Counted from the stretch's first letter, positions 32,459-41,470 are shown. The stretch is 64,000 nucleotides of DNA from Desulfosporosinus youngiae DSM 17734 (GCF_000244895.1 NZ_CM001441.1:992001-1056000); one strand, 5' to 3'. Translations and numbers: made by a program. The notes: a model not told the origin generated them from the sequence alone.

Positions 32459-32583
32459 TAGGGTAGGATGGCAGTCAGGGTTCCGGCAGGGGCTTCATGC
32501 AGAAGACTCTTCAAAAGATAGGTAGGATAGCAGGATGGGCGCGATTAGGAGTTAAAGCACCCTCTATTAAGGGTGCTTTTTTG
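32459..32583 (+). promoter_or_regulatory. TAG/CAG-rich attenuation leader of the second aroF
   Basis: Dense NAG triplets with two copies of the 11-base element: TAGGATGGCAG at 32464-32474 and TAGGATAGCAG at 32523-32533, plus TAGs at 32459, 32519 and 32546. A terminator closes the segment at 32554-32583. The first copy and its flank (GGGTAGGATGGCAG) differ by one base from the leader at 28152-28165. HutP proteins bind such UAG-type triplets, so this is the proposed target of the HutP-like protein. Confidence 0.5.
32554..32583 (+). terminator. Leader terminator upstream of the second aroF
   Basis: AAAGCACCC and GGGTGCTTT form a 9-bp stem with an eight-base loop followed by a long T run. It lies ~120 bases before the aroF start with no gene in front, so it is an attenuator rather than a gene-end terminator. 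Confidence 0.85.
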
Positions 32584-32656
32584 TTTTATCAAACAGACTC
32601 CTGGAAATGTAGGAGTAACTTAGCTCTATGAGCTAGTTATGAATAAATATGTGATG

Positions 32657-32695
32657 TAGGTAAAAAGTAGTAAGTAGGATGGTAGAAAGGGGCAG
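32657..32695 (+). promoter_or_regulatory. UAG ladder overlapping the ribosome-binding region of aroF
   Basis: TAG triplets at 32657, 32668, 32675 and 32683 and a CAG at 32693 bracket the AAAGGGG ribosome site. 32675-32685 reads TAGGATGGTAG, one base from the leader element. A protein bound here would block translation. Confidence 0.4.
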
Positions 32696-32700
32696 AAAAA

Positions 32701-33738
32701 ATGATCGTTGTTATGAAAATGGGTTCGACGGTAGAGCAGATTGAAGAGGTGTCCGCACGTTTAACGGAAGAAGGTTTCAAAGTTCATCTTTCCCAAGGAG
32801 TTGAAAGAACAATTATAGGGGCTATTGGGGACCGAACGCGACTCGAAGCCCTTGATTTAGAAGCACTGCTTTGTGTAGACAAAGTTGTGCCCATTCTGGC
32901 ACCCTACAAACTAGTTAGCCGGGAGTTTCACCCAACAGACAGTATTATTCGCATAGGTGATCAGGAAATTGGCGGGCGCAGGGTCCATGTTATGGCTGGT
33001 CCTTGTGCTGTTGAAAGTCGGTCTCAGATTTTAGAAACCGCGCAAGCAGTGCGTGAAGCAGGTGCCACCTTTTTGCGTGGAGGTGCTTTCAAGCCTCGTA
33101 CCTCCCCTTATTCCTTTCAAGGATTAGAAGAAGAAGGATTGCGTTATTTGGCTGAAGCTCGGGAGAAAACGGGTCTTTTGGTGATTACTGAGGTTATTGA
33201 TGCCCGGGACGTTCCATTGGTGGCTGATTATGCTGACGTTCTGCAAATCGGTGCTCGGAACATGCAGAACTTTATCCTCCTCAAAGAAGTAGCCAAGTGC
33301 GGGAAACCTGTTCTTCTGAAAAGAGGTCCTTCAGCAACTTTAGAAGAATGGATGATGGCAGCCGAATACATCATGGATGGCGGGAATTATCAAGTAATGT
33401 TCTGCGAACGGGGGATCCGAACCTTTGAAAGCTACACTCGAAATACTTTGGATTTAAGTATGGTCCCGGCCTTACATGCCCTTTCCCACTTACCGGTCAT
33501 TATTGACCCCAGTCATGGGACGGGAAAATGGCATTTAGTCCATCCTATGGCGAAAGCAGCTCTTGCCGCAGGAGCAGACGGTTTAATTGTCGAAGTTCAT
33601 CCCCATCCTGAAAAAGCTGTTTCAGATGGAAAACAGTCCTTAACACCTGAAAGGTTTCAGATGATGATGGCTGATCTGGTAAGGCTTACTTCCGCACTAG
33701 ATCGGGAATTGGGGGAAGTGGGTAAGCATGTGGAATGA
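32701..33738 (+). CDS. aroF: DAHP synthase with N-terminal regulatory domain
   Basis: Second copy of the first shikimate enzyme. Residues 1-~70 form the ferredoxin-like domain ([25 protein letters not shown]) known to mediate feedback inhibition in Thermotoga-type enzymes. The catalytic core follows with [44 protein letters not shown] and DPSHGTGKW. 345 residues. It overlaps tyrA by 11 bases, heading an aroF-tyrA-aroA operon. An attenuator leader and UAG ladder lie upstream. Two enzymes, one feedback-regulated and one not, imply a division of labour. Confidence 0.96.
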   Translation: MIVVMKMGSTVEQIEEVSARLTEEGFKVHLSQGVERTIIGAIGDRTRLEALDLEALLCVDKVVPILAPYKLVSREFHPTDSIIRIGDQEIGGRRVHVMAGPCAVESRSQILETAQAVREAGATFLRGGAFKPRTSPYSFQGLEEEGLRYLAEAREKTGLLVITEVIDARDVPLVADYADVLQIGARNMQNFILLKEVAKCGKPVLLKRGPSATLEEWMMAAEYIMDGGNYQVMFCERGIRTFESYTRNTLDLSMVPALHALSHLPVIIDPSHGTGKWHLVHPMAKAALAAGADGLIVEVHPHPEKAVSDGKQSLTPERFQMMMADLVRLTSALDRELGEVGKHVE

Positions 33739-34645
33739 ATTTACAAATACGATAAATGAACAAAATTTGACACCAGGATGGGCAGGCCTTCGAATACCGA
33801 AGGCTTGCGTCCTTGGTTTAGGATTGATTGGCGGTTCTTGGGCAGGGGCTTTGCACCAAGCCGGTTGGGATGTTTGCGCGGTCGACCCGGAAAGAGCCAG
33901 CATTGATGAGGCGGTGAAGAGGGGGTGGCTGCAAACAGGATGGACAGCTATGCCGGGATTTTTAGATGTTGATTTAATCGTATTAGCCCTTCCCCTTGAG
34001 GCTTTGGAGGTGGGTCTGGATCAATTGGTGGGAAAGATTCCTAAGGGAACGGTTGTAACTGATGTGGGGAGCATAAAAGCAGAGATTTGTAACAAAATGT
34101 TAGCTAATCAAAGGGATTTTTGTAACTTCTATTTTATTGGCGGGCATCCTATGACGGGTTCGGAACAATCTGGTTTTAGAGTCTCTGATCCCGACCTTTT
34201 TAGAGGGTATCCGTATGTATTAACTCCTTCAGCGGATTGCCCGAAGCAAGTGGTTCAAAAACTAGCGGAAACCGTGCAGGGGTTTGGCGCTAAAGTTGTT
34301 TTTCGAAAGCCGGTCGATCATGATGCAGACGTAGCAATGGTCAGTCATATCCCTCATTTGTTAGCAGTAACTTTAACGTTAGCCGCCCAGGATGCTTCAA
34401 AAGAGGGGGAATCACCCTTGGCGTTAGCTGGAAGAAGTTTTCGGGATTTGACGCGTATTGCTGACAGTTCCCCGGAAATGTGGAAGGAAATTATGGTTAG
34501 GAATGCTGATGCAATCTTGGACGGTCTAACTCTTTGGGAACAACGAATTAGAGAATTAAAAACCTCCCTCCAGCAGGGAGACAGAGACACTATTGCGGAA
34601 GCGTTTCGCAAAGCCCATGCTGCGCGGAAAGAAACTTTAAATTAA
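33728..34645 (+). CDS. tyrA: Prephenate dehydrogenase
   Basis: NAD-dependent oxidative decarboxylation of prephenate to 4-hydroxyphenylpyruvate in tyrosine synthesis. The Rossmann loop [13 protein letters not shown] lies at ~28-40, [13 protein letters not shown] is the substrate-site block, and the helical dimer domain follows. The ATG at 33728 lies inside the end of aroF, indicating coupling. 305 residues, without the C-terminal ACT domain found in some Firmicutes. Confidence 0.95.
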   Translation: MWNEFTNTINEQNLTPGWAGLRIPKACVLGLGLIGGSWAGALHQAGWDVCAVDPERASIDEAVKRGWLQTGWTAMPGFLDVDLIVLALPLEALEVGLDQLVGKIPKGTVVTDVGSIKAEICNKMLANQRDFCNFYFIGGHPMTGSEQSGFRVSDPDLFRGYPYVLTPSADCPKQVVQKLAETVQGFGAKVVFRKPVDHDADVAMVSHIPHLLAVTLTLAAQDASKEGESPLALAGRSFRDLTRIADSSPEMWKEIMVRNADAILDGLTLWEQRIRELKTSLQQGDRDTIAEAFRKAHAARKETLN

Positions 34646-34719
34646 GAGGTAGCTAAGTTTGTAGTTTATTTGCTATGATTAAAATCTAAAGAGTATTTAG
34701 CTTAGTAGGAGGATATCTT

Positions 34720-36006
34720 ATGGGCGGTGTGTTTATAAAGCCGGTTACTAAATTAGGCGGTGAAATCAAGGTTCCTGGCGATAAATCGATTTCTCATAGG
34801 GCAGCCCTCTTTGGTGGAATGGCCCATGGAGAAACCCATGTTTCAAATTTTCTCCTAGGGGAGGACTGTTTAAGTACGCTTCGTTGTTTGAAACAACTTG
34901 GTGTTTCCTGGGAGAGGCAGGAGACGGAGGTTTGGATTCGTGGTGAGGGCATGGGAGCGTGGCAAGAGCCGATAGATGTCCTGGATGCCGGTAATTCAGG
35001 AACGACATTAAGGTTAATGCTTGGAGCATTAGCCGGCAGTCCGTTTACTGTCACCATGAGTGGAGATGAGTCTCTTCGCTCACGGCCCATGCGTCGGGTC
35101 ACAGATCCTCTCAAACAAATGGGTGCTCAGATCATGGGACGCCGGGAAGGTAACTTGGCTCCCATCACGATGAAAGGCGGTCAGTTACAAGGGCAGAGCT
35201 TTCGGACCGCCGTTGCCTCGGCTCAAATCAAATCAGCTATTATCCTGGCTGGGCTAAGGGCGCAGGGCGAAACGAGCGTAGAAGAACCCGCTCTTTCTCG
35301 GGATCATACTGAACGTATGCTTAGGGGATTCGGAGTCGATGTCCAAAGCGATCGAACAGTGGCAAGAGTTCATGGGGGTGGACGCTTAAACGGCCAAGCA
35401 GTTTCCGTACCAGGGGATATCTCCTCAGCTGCCTTCTTTCTTGTCTTAGGAAGTTTAGTTGGACAAGGTGAGATCATCTTGCCGGATGTCGGTGTGAACC
35501 CAACTCGTACAGGAATCTTAGACGTATTAAGAGCCATGGGTGCAGATATTGAATTGCTTGACTCCTCTGAAATCTGTGGAGAGCCTAGAGCAACATTACG
35601 AGTCCGCCCTGCGAAACTTAAAGGGATTGAAATCTCAGGGGACATGATACCGCGATTAATCGATGAAATCCCTATTCTCGCTGTGGCAGCGAGCCTAGCC
35701 GAAGGAGAAACTGTTATTCGGGATGCCGCAGAACTAAGAGTAAAGGAAACGGATCGGATAAGTACAGTCGTCAAGGGATTAAATGCTCTGGGAGCTAAAG
35801 TTGAGGAACTCCCTGATGGAATGCGCATCCAAGGACAGACTACTTTGTACGGTGGTCAAGCCAGCAGCTTTGGAGATCACCGCTTGGCCATGGCGTGGGC
35901 TATCTCAGGTATGCTGTCTCGAGAAGGGGTCAGCGTAGAAGACATGGAGGCTGCGGATGTATCCTATCCTGAATTTTTAACTGTCATTAAGAAAGTAGCT
36001 GGGTAA
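34720..36006 (+). CDS. aroA: 3-phosphoshikimate 1-carboxyvinyltransferase (EPSP synthase)
   Basis: Adds the enolpyruvyl group of PEP to shikimate 3-phosphate. Conserved blocks: PGDKSISHRAALFGG, LDAGNSGTTLRL, SLRSRPM, SAQIKSA, PGDISSAAFF, IDEIPILAVAA, ELRVKETDRI and DHRLAMA. 428 residues. AGGAGG lies before the ATG. It follows tyrA after 74 bases and azlC starts five bases after its stop. Confidence 0.97.
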   Translation: MGGVFIKPVTKLGGEIKVPGDKSISHRAALFGGMAHGETHVSNFLLGEDCLSTLRCLKQLGVSWERQETEVWIRGEGMGAWQEPIDVLDAGNSGTTLRLMLGALAGSPFTVTMSGDESLRSRPMRRVTDPLKQMGAQIMGRREGNLAPITMKGGQLQGQSFRTAVASAQIKSAIILAGLRAQGETSVEEPALSRDHTERMLRGFGVDVQSDRTVARVHGGGRLNGQAVSVPGDISSAAFFLVLGSLVGQGEIILPDVGVNPTRTGILDVLRAMGADIELLDSSEICGEPRATLRVRPAKLKGIEISGDMIPRLIDEIPILAVAASLAEGETVIRDAAELRVKETDRISTVVKGLNALGAKVEELPDGMRIQGQTTLYGGQASSFGDHRLAMAWAISGMLSREGVSVEDMEAADVSYPEFLTVIKKVAG

Positions 36007-36010
36007 TCAA

Positions 36011-36766
36011 ATGCTTAAGGAAAAAGAAAAACAAGCTAAAAAGGCTGTGGACAAGAGCTTCTTTTACGGCTTGCATCAATCATTGACGATTGTCATTGGC
36101 TATACACCAGTAGCCATAACCTTTGGAATCCTAGCGACTCAGTTCGGCTTAACCTTTTGGGAAGCCGGGCTGATGTCTTTCTTTGTTTACGCAGGTGCCT
36201 CGCAATTTATTGCTATTGAAATGATTCATCAAGGAGCGACTCCTTTGATGATTGGCGTTACCACCCTAATTATTAATATACGGCATCTATTGATGAGCCT
36301 ATCGATTGTCCCTTTTTTTCCGCAAAGAACACTTCCCTGGTCTATGGGCTTAGCCCAAGGGCTAACGGACGAAACATTCGTGCTCAATACAAAAGTTTTA
36401 AAGGATGTGGACGGAGAAGAAAACCGCCGGCGAGTTATGTTAGGGGTCAATATAGGAGCTTTCGCTACGTGGGTCATCTTTACACTCCTTGGCGGTCTGA
36501 TTGGTAAATGGCTGCCTGTTCAGTTCTCGGGTTTTCAATTTGCTCTCTTGGCATTGTTCATTATACTAACCGCATCCTCTCTCTCTAAGCAAAACTTTAT
36601 GACGTACCTTATAGCAACATTACTTGCTGTTGTACTTAAACTCCTTATTCCAGGAAAAATTTATCTAATACTGAGTGTAGCTCTTGCCGCTGGTATTGGA
36701 GCATGGTGGCGTGGGAGAAAAGCAGATTCGCCGAGCCGGGTTTTACTCAAAAAGAGTATCTCATAA
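36011..36766 (+). CDS. azlC: AzlC family branched-chain amino acid exporter subunit
   Basis: Large subunit of an AzlCD-type permease. FYGLHQSLTIVIGYTPVAITFGILA at the start and the DETFVL block identify the family; about six to seven membrane helices in 251 residues. It follows aroA by five bases, so it is transcribed with the aromatic operon. Whether it exports aromatic or branched-chain amino acids here is open. Confidence 0.92.
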   Translation: MLKEKEKQAKKAVDKSFFYGLHQSLTIVIGYTPVAITFGILATQFGLTFWEAGLMSFFVYAGASQFIAIEMIHQGATPLMIGVTTLIINIRHLLMSLSIVPFFPQRTLPWSMGLAQGLTDETFVLNTKVLKDVDGEENRRRVMLGVNIGAFATWVIFTLLGGLIGKWLPVQFSGFQFALLALFIILTASSLSKQNFMTYLIATLLAVVLKLLIPGKIYLILSVALAAGIGAWWRGRKADSPSRVLLKKSIS

Positions 36767-36798
36767 GCTTTGATTAGAGAAGGAAAGGGAGGCAGGTC

Positions 36799-37119
36799 AT
36801 GTCTGTTCAATTATTAGCAACAATTATATTAATGACTTTAGTCACTTATGGTTCGCGTGTGTTACCTTTTCTCTTGTTTAAAGGAAAGAATGTTCAGGGT
36901 TATGCCCGGGATTTTATTGAACTTGTGCCTATTGCCTTACTCGCAGCCTTAGTTGTTCCAGAGTTAGTGACACCGTCAGGAACCATCGAAATAGTGCATA
37001 ATCCCTATTTATGGGCGGGAATTATGACCTTCCTCTTTTCTAGATTCGTTCCAAATCTTTTTTTAGGAATTGTCTTTGGAATGACTTTATTCTGGGGATT
37101 GGATATATTACTTGTATAA
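36799..37119 (+). CDS. azlD: AzlD family small permease subunit
   Basis: A 106-residue protein with three to four membrane helices and the TYGSRVLPFLLF start typical of AzlD, the partner of AzlC. It lies 32 bases downstream of azlC with AGGAAAGGGAGG ahead of the start. An intrinsic terminator follows at 37208. Confidence 0.92.
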   Translation: MSVQLLATIILMTLVTYGSRVLPFLLFKGKNVQGYARDFIELVPIALLAALVVPELVTPSGTIEIVHNPYLWAGIMTFLFSRFVPNLFLGIVFGMTLFWGLDILLV

Positions 37120-37207
37120 ATTAACAAGTTGTACTTATGCAAGAAAAAGCTCCATATCTATTTTCAGGGGCAGCGTATAACGCAAGTTTATATTTTTGAT
37201 AGTAAAT

Positions 37208-37243
37208 AAAAAGTTAGGATGCTTTGGCACCCTAACTTTTTTG
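37208..37243 (+). terminator. Intrinsic terminator of the aro-azl operon
   Basis: AAAAAGTTAGG and CCTAACTTTTT form an 11-bp stem with a 12-base loop and a T run. Confidence 0.9.
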
Positions 37244-37736
37244 TCTATAAAACATACATGATTTAGATATGAAAATTTGTTGAGGCTGATCAATTGATCA
37301 GAGCATTATTATTCTATTACGAGATTGCAGATATCTCAGACGACTATCAGGCTGTTTCCCAGAGGTGACTAATAAGTTTTAATTAAGGCATCTATAATTT
37401 AAAGTAATTGTTTCCTTAATTAAGAGAGTAAAGAGCTGGCCTTAGTGATTTTAAATCTTAACTGCATTCTTCATTTTGTATAATTTGTATACAGAAACTG
37501 GCCGGCAGTTGTTTTTTTGTCTCGATTCTAAACAAAAAAGTGCTCTATGAAGTTAATTTCGTTGATATAGAGGTAACTTTCGATAATGAAAATTGGTAGA
37601 ACAAGTTTAGGCGAATGCCTTCCATAGGTATGTAAGGAAACGGTATGAGCGCTCAGGGGCGTGTTGTTGAGATAAAGAATTGAATATACAGAATAGTTGC
37701 GTTAGTGAATAAATTACTGAATATTTACACCCAAAT
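37244..37736. other. AT-rich intergenic region with palindromes
   Basis: About 490 bases without a gene. Seen in it: a perfect 16-base palindrome CTGATCAATTGATCAG at 37286-37301, an inverted pair TTAATTAAGG (~37379) / CCTTAATTAA (~37413), and a small hairpin AACTG-GCCGG-CAGTT plus T7 at 37496-37518. No convincing short ORF was found. Confidence 0.5.
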
Positions 37737-37752
37737 TGGCATGGTTCTTGTA
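37737..37752 (+). promoter_or_regulatory. Candidate sigma-54 (-24/-12) promoter
   Basis: TGGCATGGTTCTTGTA fits TGGCAC-N5-TTGC with correct spacing; the -24 GG is intact but the -12 GC reads GT. It lies 165 bases before the acyl-CoA dehydrogenase start, and a sigma-54 activator gene lies at the other end of the same gene group. Confidence 0.45.
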
Positions 37753-37901
37753 ATAACAGTAAACATCAACTATTTACAAAGCCGCACAATAGGGCAAAGG
37801 CCTGCTAAGGAGGAATGAACTCGTTTAACAGAAGTTGAAAAATAAGACATTGAGTAATATGGCAAAGGGAAAAAATCATGTTTGGATTGGAGGGTATTCA
37901 C

Positions 37902-39716
37902 GTGGAATTCAAATATAATGTCCGTGATTTATTGTTTATTTTAAAAGAGTGGCTGCCAACCAAAGAAGTCCTGGAATTAGATCGATTCAAAGAATACTAC
38001 GACATGAACGATATTGATTCGATTTTGATAGAGGGATATAAAGTAAGCCGTGAGGTTGTAAGTCCTATTAATGCAATTGGTGACAAAAACCCTGTACGCT
38101 TTGAAAAGGGAGTAGTAATATCTCCTCCGGGATATAGAGAAGTCTATCAATTTCTCCAGAAAAATGGTTGGGGTTCCAGCAGTGAGTGTGTCGTCGATGG
38201 CGGAATGCCTTTAACTGTTTTCAAAGCTGCATCAGAGATGATTTCGGCGGCCTGCCCCGCTATGGGTTCTAATGTTAAACTAACTTCTGGTGCCGCCAAC
38301 GTGATTCTCCATTATGGCAGGGAGGAAGATAAAGAACGATTTATTCCTAAAATGCTGAATGGTGAATGGCAAGGAACTATGAACCTCACGGAACCCTCTG
38401 CGGGCTCAGATGTAGGAGATGCTTTAACGAAGGCTTTCCCAACGGATGACCCTTGGCTCTATAAGATTAAAGGAACTAAGATGTTTATCACGGCTGGTGA
38501 TGGCTCCATTTGTGATAATATCATTCATTTGGTTTTGGCACGTCCAACCGGAGGGTGCAAAGGATCGGCTGGTCTAGGGTTATACATTGTACCGAAATAT
38601 TGGGTCAACGAAGATGGAAGCATAGGCAGGCCAAATGATGTCACTACTATAGCCGTCGAACATAAAATGGGTCTTGGCGGATCTGCTACTTGTATGTTGA
38701 ACTACGGCGAGAATGATGAGTGCTACGGTATAAGGCTAGGGAATCCTCCTGACGAAAAGGGCCGATCTCAAGGGTTGGCTATGATGTTTCGAATGATGAA
38801 TGAATCTCGTATTGGTACGGGATTTAATGCTAACGCTCAGGCCTCTTCAGCCTATGCACAAGCTTCCCAATATGCGGTTGAAAGAGTCCAAGGCTATATC
38901 AAAGGAGAGAGAGTACTGATCATCAAACATGCTGATGTGAGAAGAATGTTAATGGATATGAAAGCTCACACAGAAGGTATAAGAGCGATGATCTACAAAG
39001 GATTTTACAATATAGATATGGCTGAAAACATTAAGGATAAGGCGAAGGCTAAGAAACATGACGACATCGCTGCAATACTTACTCCTTTGATCAAGTGTTA
39101 CAGTAGTGAAACTGCGGTTAATGTGACATGTGAAGCTGTGCAGGTATTGGGGGGAGTTGGTTACACCAAGGAATTTCCAATTGAGCAGTATGTGCGCGAC
39201 AGCAAAATATTAACCATCTGGGAAGGAACGTCTTTTATTCATGGGCAGGATCTTGTAAAACGCAAGATGAGAATGGGGGATGGAGTACCTTTTGCAAATT
39301 GGATGGGAGGAATATTGTCCTTTATTGAGGCCAACAAGGCTGCAGCTGGGTTGGAAAAGGAATTTAGAAACCTTGAAAAGGCCTATCGTTGTATGGAAGA
39401 TGTCAAGAGTTTATACGATGTATGGCATCTTAATAAGATGGATGATTTAATCGGCCTTTATGCCATAAGAACTCTCTTTGTATGCGCACAGGTGCAGGTA
39501 GCTGAGTGTTTGCTGGAGCAGGCTTTGATTGCTCAAAAGCAAATAGCCCAATTGGCGGCAGATCACTACGATATTAACTTCTATAAGGGAAAAATAGCGA
39601 GTGCCAGGTACTATGTTAATAATATTTTACCTAACGTATTTATCCTGAGTGAAATAATTAAAAATGCAGACCTATCTAGTCAGGAATGCCCTGAGGAATC
39701 TCTCGTGGTCAATTAG
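37902..39716 (+). CDS. Acyl-CoA dehydrogenase (large, DmdC-like branch)
   Basis: FAD enzyme oxidising an acyl-CoA to the enoyl-CoA. The chain is ~604 residues, longer than the ~380 of classical members and matching the branch with a C-terminal extension. Blocks: MNLTEPSAGSDVG, KGTKMFITAGDG, NESRIGTG, QVLGGVGYTKEFPIEQYVRDSKILTIWEGT. The GTG at 37902 (GGAGGG seven bases upstream, product beginning MEFKYNVRDL) is preferred to the ATG at 37878. It heads a transporter/CoA-transferase group, so its substrate is probably an imported short carboxylic acid. Confidence 0.9.
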   Translation: MEFKYNVRDLLFILKEWLPTKEVLELDRFKEYYDMNDIDSILIEGYKVSREVVSPINAIGDKNPVRFEKGVVISPPGYREVYQFLQKNGWGSSSECVVDGGMPLTVFKAASEMISAACPAMGSNVKLTSGAANVILHYGREEDKERFIPKMLNGEWQGTMNLTEPSAGSDVGDALTKAFPTDDPWLYKIKGTKMFITAGDGSICDNIIHLVLARPTGGCKGSAGLGLYIVPKYWVNEDGSIGRPNDVTTIAVEHKMGLGGSATCMLNYGENDECYGIRLGNPPDEKGRSQGLAMMFRMMNESRIGTGFNANAQASSAYAQASQYAVERVQGYIKGERVLIIKHADVRRMLMDMKAHTEGIRAMIYKGFYNIDMAENIKDKAKAKKHDDIAAILTPLIKCYSSETAVNVTCEAVQVLGGVGYTKEFPIEQYVRDSKILTIWEGTSFIHGQDLVKRKMRMGDGVPFANWMGGILSFIEANKAAAGLEKEFRNLEKAYRCMEDVKSLYDVWHLNKMDDLIGLYAIRTLFVCAQVQVAECLLEQALIAQKQIAQLAADHYDINFYKGKIASARYYVNNILPNVFILSEIIKNADLSSQECPEESLVVN

Positions 39717-39752
39717 TAACGATAACTAATTAACGATTCTTATAGAAATTCG

Positions 39753-39786
39753 TTGACCGTAATAAATTGAAGTTTGTTACGGTCCA
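39753..39786 (+). terminator. Hairpin after the acyl-CoA dehydrogenase
   Basis: GACCGTAA and TTACGGTC pair around a 14-base loop but no T-tract follows. The rest of the 39717-40024 gap is AT-rich with no gene visible. A weak terminator or processing hairpin. Confidence 0.35.
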
Positions 39787-40024
39787 CATGAATTCGGGCA
39801 AGTAACTATTTGTTTATGAAGTAAAAATTGTAGAAAGTAACCCTTCTTTTTTTGACCATAGATATTTGAAAATTAAAAATTGAACAAATATTAAAATAAA
39901 CCATGGCCTGCGGAGGTGGTTGCGGGATATTATTTAGACTTAAAGATTGGGAGTTTATTCATTTGAGAGTTCGAATTGATAGTCTGAAGTACGTTTACAA
40001 TGTATTAAAAGGGAGGTATGACGA

Positions 40025-41470
40025 ATGGTAGCCTTATTCGTATTTCTATATTTCGCATTAACAATTGGGATCGGTCTCTATATGGTAAGGCAGAAAAGTA
40101 GTGTCGCCGATTATTTTGTTGCCAAAAAGGGCCTGACCGCAGGTCTCATCATTCCGCTATTGTTTGCCGAATTGATTGCCGGTGCGGGTACAGTTGGTAA
40201 CGCTGCTACCGCATTTAATATAGGTATTTCGTCGGTCTGGGTAAACTGGGGGATGAGTATCGGCTGTGTCGCGGTATTCTATTTAGCAGGTAAACTGTAT
40301 CTCGGTTTTTCTAAAAAATATGGTGCAATGTCTGTTCCGCAAGTATACATGCATAGGTTTGACAGTAAAACCAGATCTGTCATGATGGTCATTCTGGTAG
40401 CCGTGTACATGATAATATTTGCCCAACAACCGGTAGCGGCAGCCGGAATACTGAGTCCTTTGTTAGGTTTGGATAAGATGATGATGGGATGGATCGTCGG
40501 AATAGTTTTTATCATTCTTACCTTAACGGGTGGAATGAAAGGGCTGGCCTGGATGAATGTTCTTCATTCCTTTGTGATGTATTTAGGATTAGGAATAGTC
40601 TGTGTTGTAGCAGTTACGGCAGCGGGTGGCCTGGGTCATATGCAAGCAGCGCTTCCGGCAAAAATGTTTGCCTTCACTCAGCCTGATATGCAGACAGTCA
40701 TTGGATGGGTTTTAGGTACTGCTTTGTCTTTCTTTGCTGCTTCGACAGTAGTGGTCGTTTTATTCGGCGCCCAAAGTCAAACTTCCGCAAGAAATGGTAT
40801 CCTTTGGGCTTCGGGTCTTGTGATAGTTTTTGCCCTGTTTCCGGCATTAATCGGTATGGCCGGAAAGGTTATTATGCCAACAGCAGCTGCCAATAGTATT
40901 CTTTATGTCGTAGCCAATCATTTGGGCTCTATGTATGCAGTTATGGCCTCCATGGGTATATTGGCAGCCATTTTGTCGACTGCTCCGGCTTTGTTGCTTA
41001 TAAGCATAACAATGCTTACTCAAGATATGGTTCGTGTAATTAAGCCGGGCATATCTGAGAAAGAAGAAATGAAATGGGCTAAGATCTTTACTATAGCACT
41101 AGGTCTAATGGCTACTTACTTTGGTATGCAGTCTACGTCTATACTTGCCCAGATGGCTGGCGCCTTTCAGATCCGGTCAGTCGCAGGAGTGGTATTGCTG
41201 GTTGCAATATTCTGGCCGCGTGTTGATAGCAGAGCTGCATTTTGGTCGATGTTAATAGGCGGTATTATAGCGGCAGGATGGCATTTTGCGGGTAATCCGT
41301 ATTGCACCTCTTTGTATCCATCACTAGCAGTCGGAATTCCTTTACTAGTAATCCTGACTTTGATGGCGGAGAAACCTATCGCAGATGGACACCAAAAATA
41401 TTTGTCAGCTATCGAGGATTTAGCAAAAGATGCCCTGGAAGAACAGACAAGACCACCTATCACCCACTAA
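40025..41470 (+). CDS. Sodium:solute symporter (SSS family)
   Basis: A 481-residue membrane protein with about 13 helices and the SSS start FLYFALTIGIGLYMVRQKSSVADYFVAKKGL, then AELIAGAGTVGNAA. Sodium-driven uptake of an organic solute; the neighbours (acyl-CoA dehydrogenase, CoA-transferase) point to a carboxylate, which is inference. AGGGAGG precedes the ATG. It lies 308 bases after the dehydrogenase and may have its own promoter. Confidence 0.9.
   Translation: MVALFVFLYFALTIGIGLYMVRQKSSVADYFVAKKGLTAGLIIPLLFAELIAGAGTVGNAATAFNIGISSVWVNWGMSIGCVAVFYLAGKLYLGFSKKYGAMSVPQVYMHRFDSKTRSVMMVILVAVYMIIFAQQPVAAAGILSPLLGLDKMMMGWIVGIVFIILTLTGGMKGLAWMNVLHSFVMYLGLGIVCVVAVTAAGGLGHMQAALPAKMFAFTQPDMQTVIGWVLGTALSFFAASTVVVVLFGAQSQTSARNGILWASGLVIVFALFPALIGMAGKVIMPTAAANSILYVVANHLGSMYAVMASMGILAAILSTAPALLLISITMLTQDMVRVIKPGISEKEEMKWAKIFTIALGLMATYFGMQSTSILAQMAGAFQIRSVAGVVLLVAIFWPRVDSRAAFWSMLIGGIIAAGWHFAGNPYCTSLYPSLAVGIPLLVILTLMAEKPIADGHQKYLSAIEDLAKDALEEQTRPPITH

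Noticed and set aside
39913-39931. GG/TTGC match (ATGGCCTGCGGAGGTGGTTGC) before the symporter as a sigma-54 promoter
   Set aside because: Spacing is five bases too long for a -24/-12 element.
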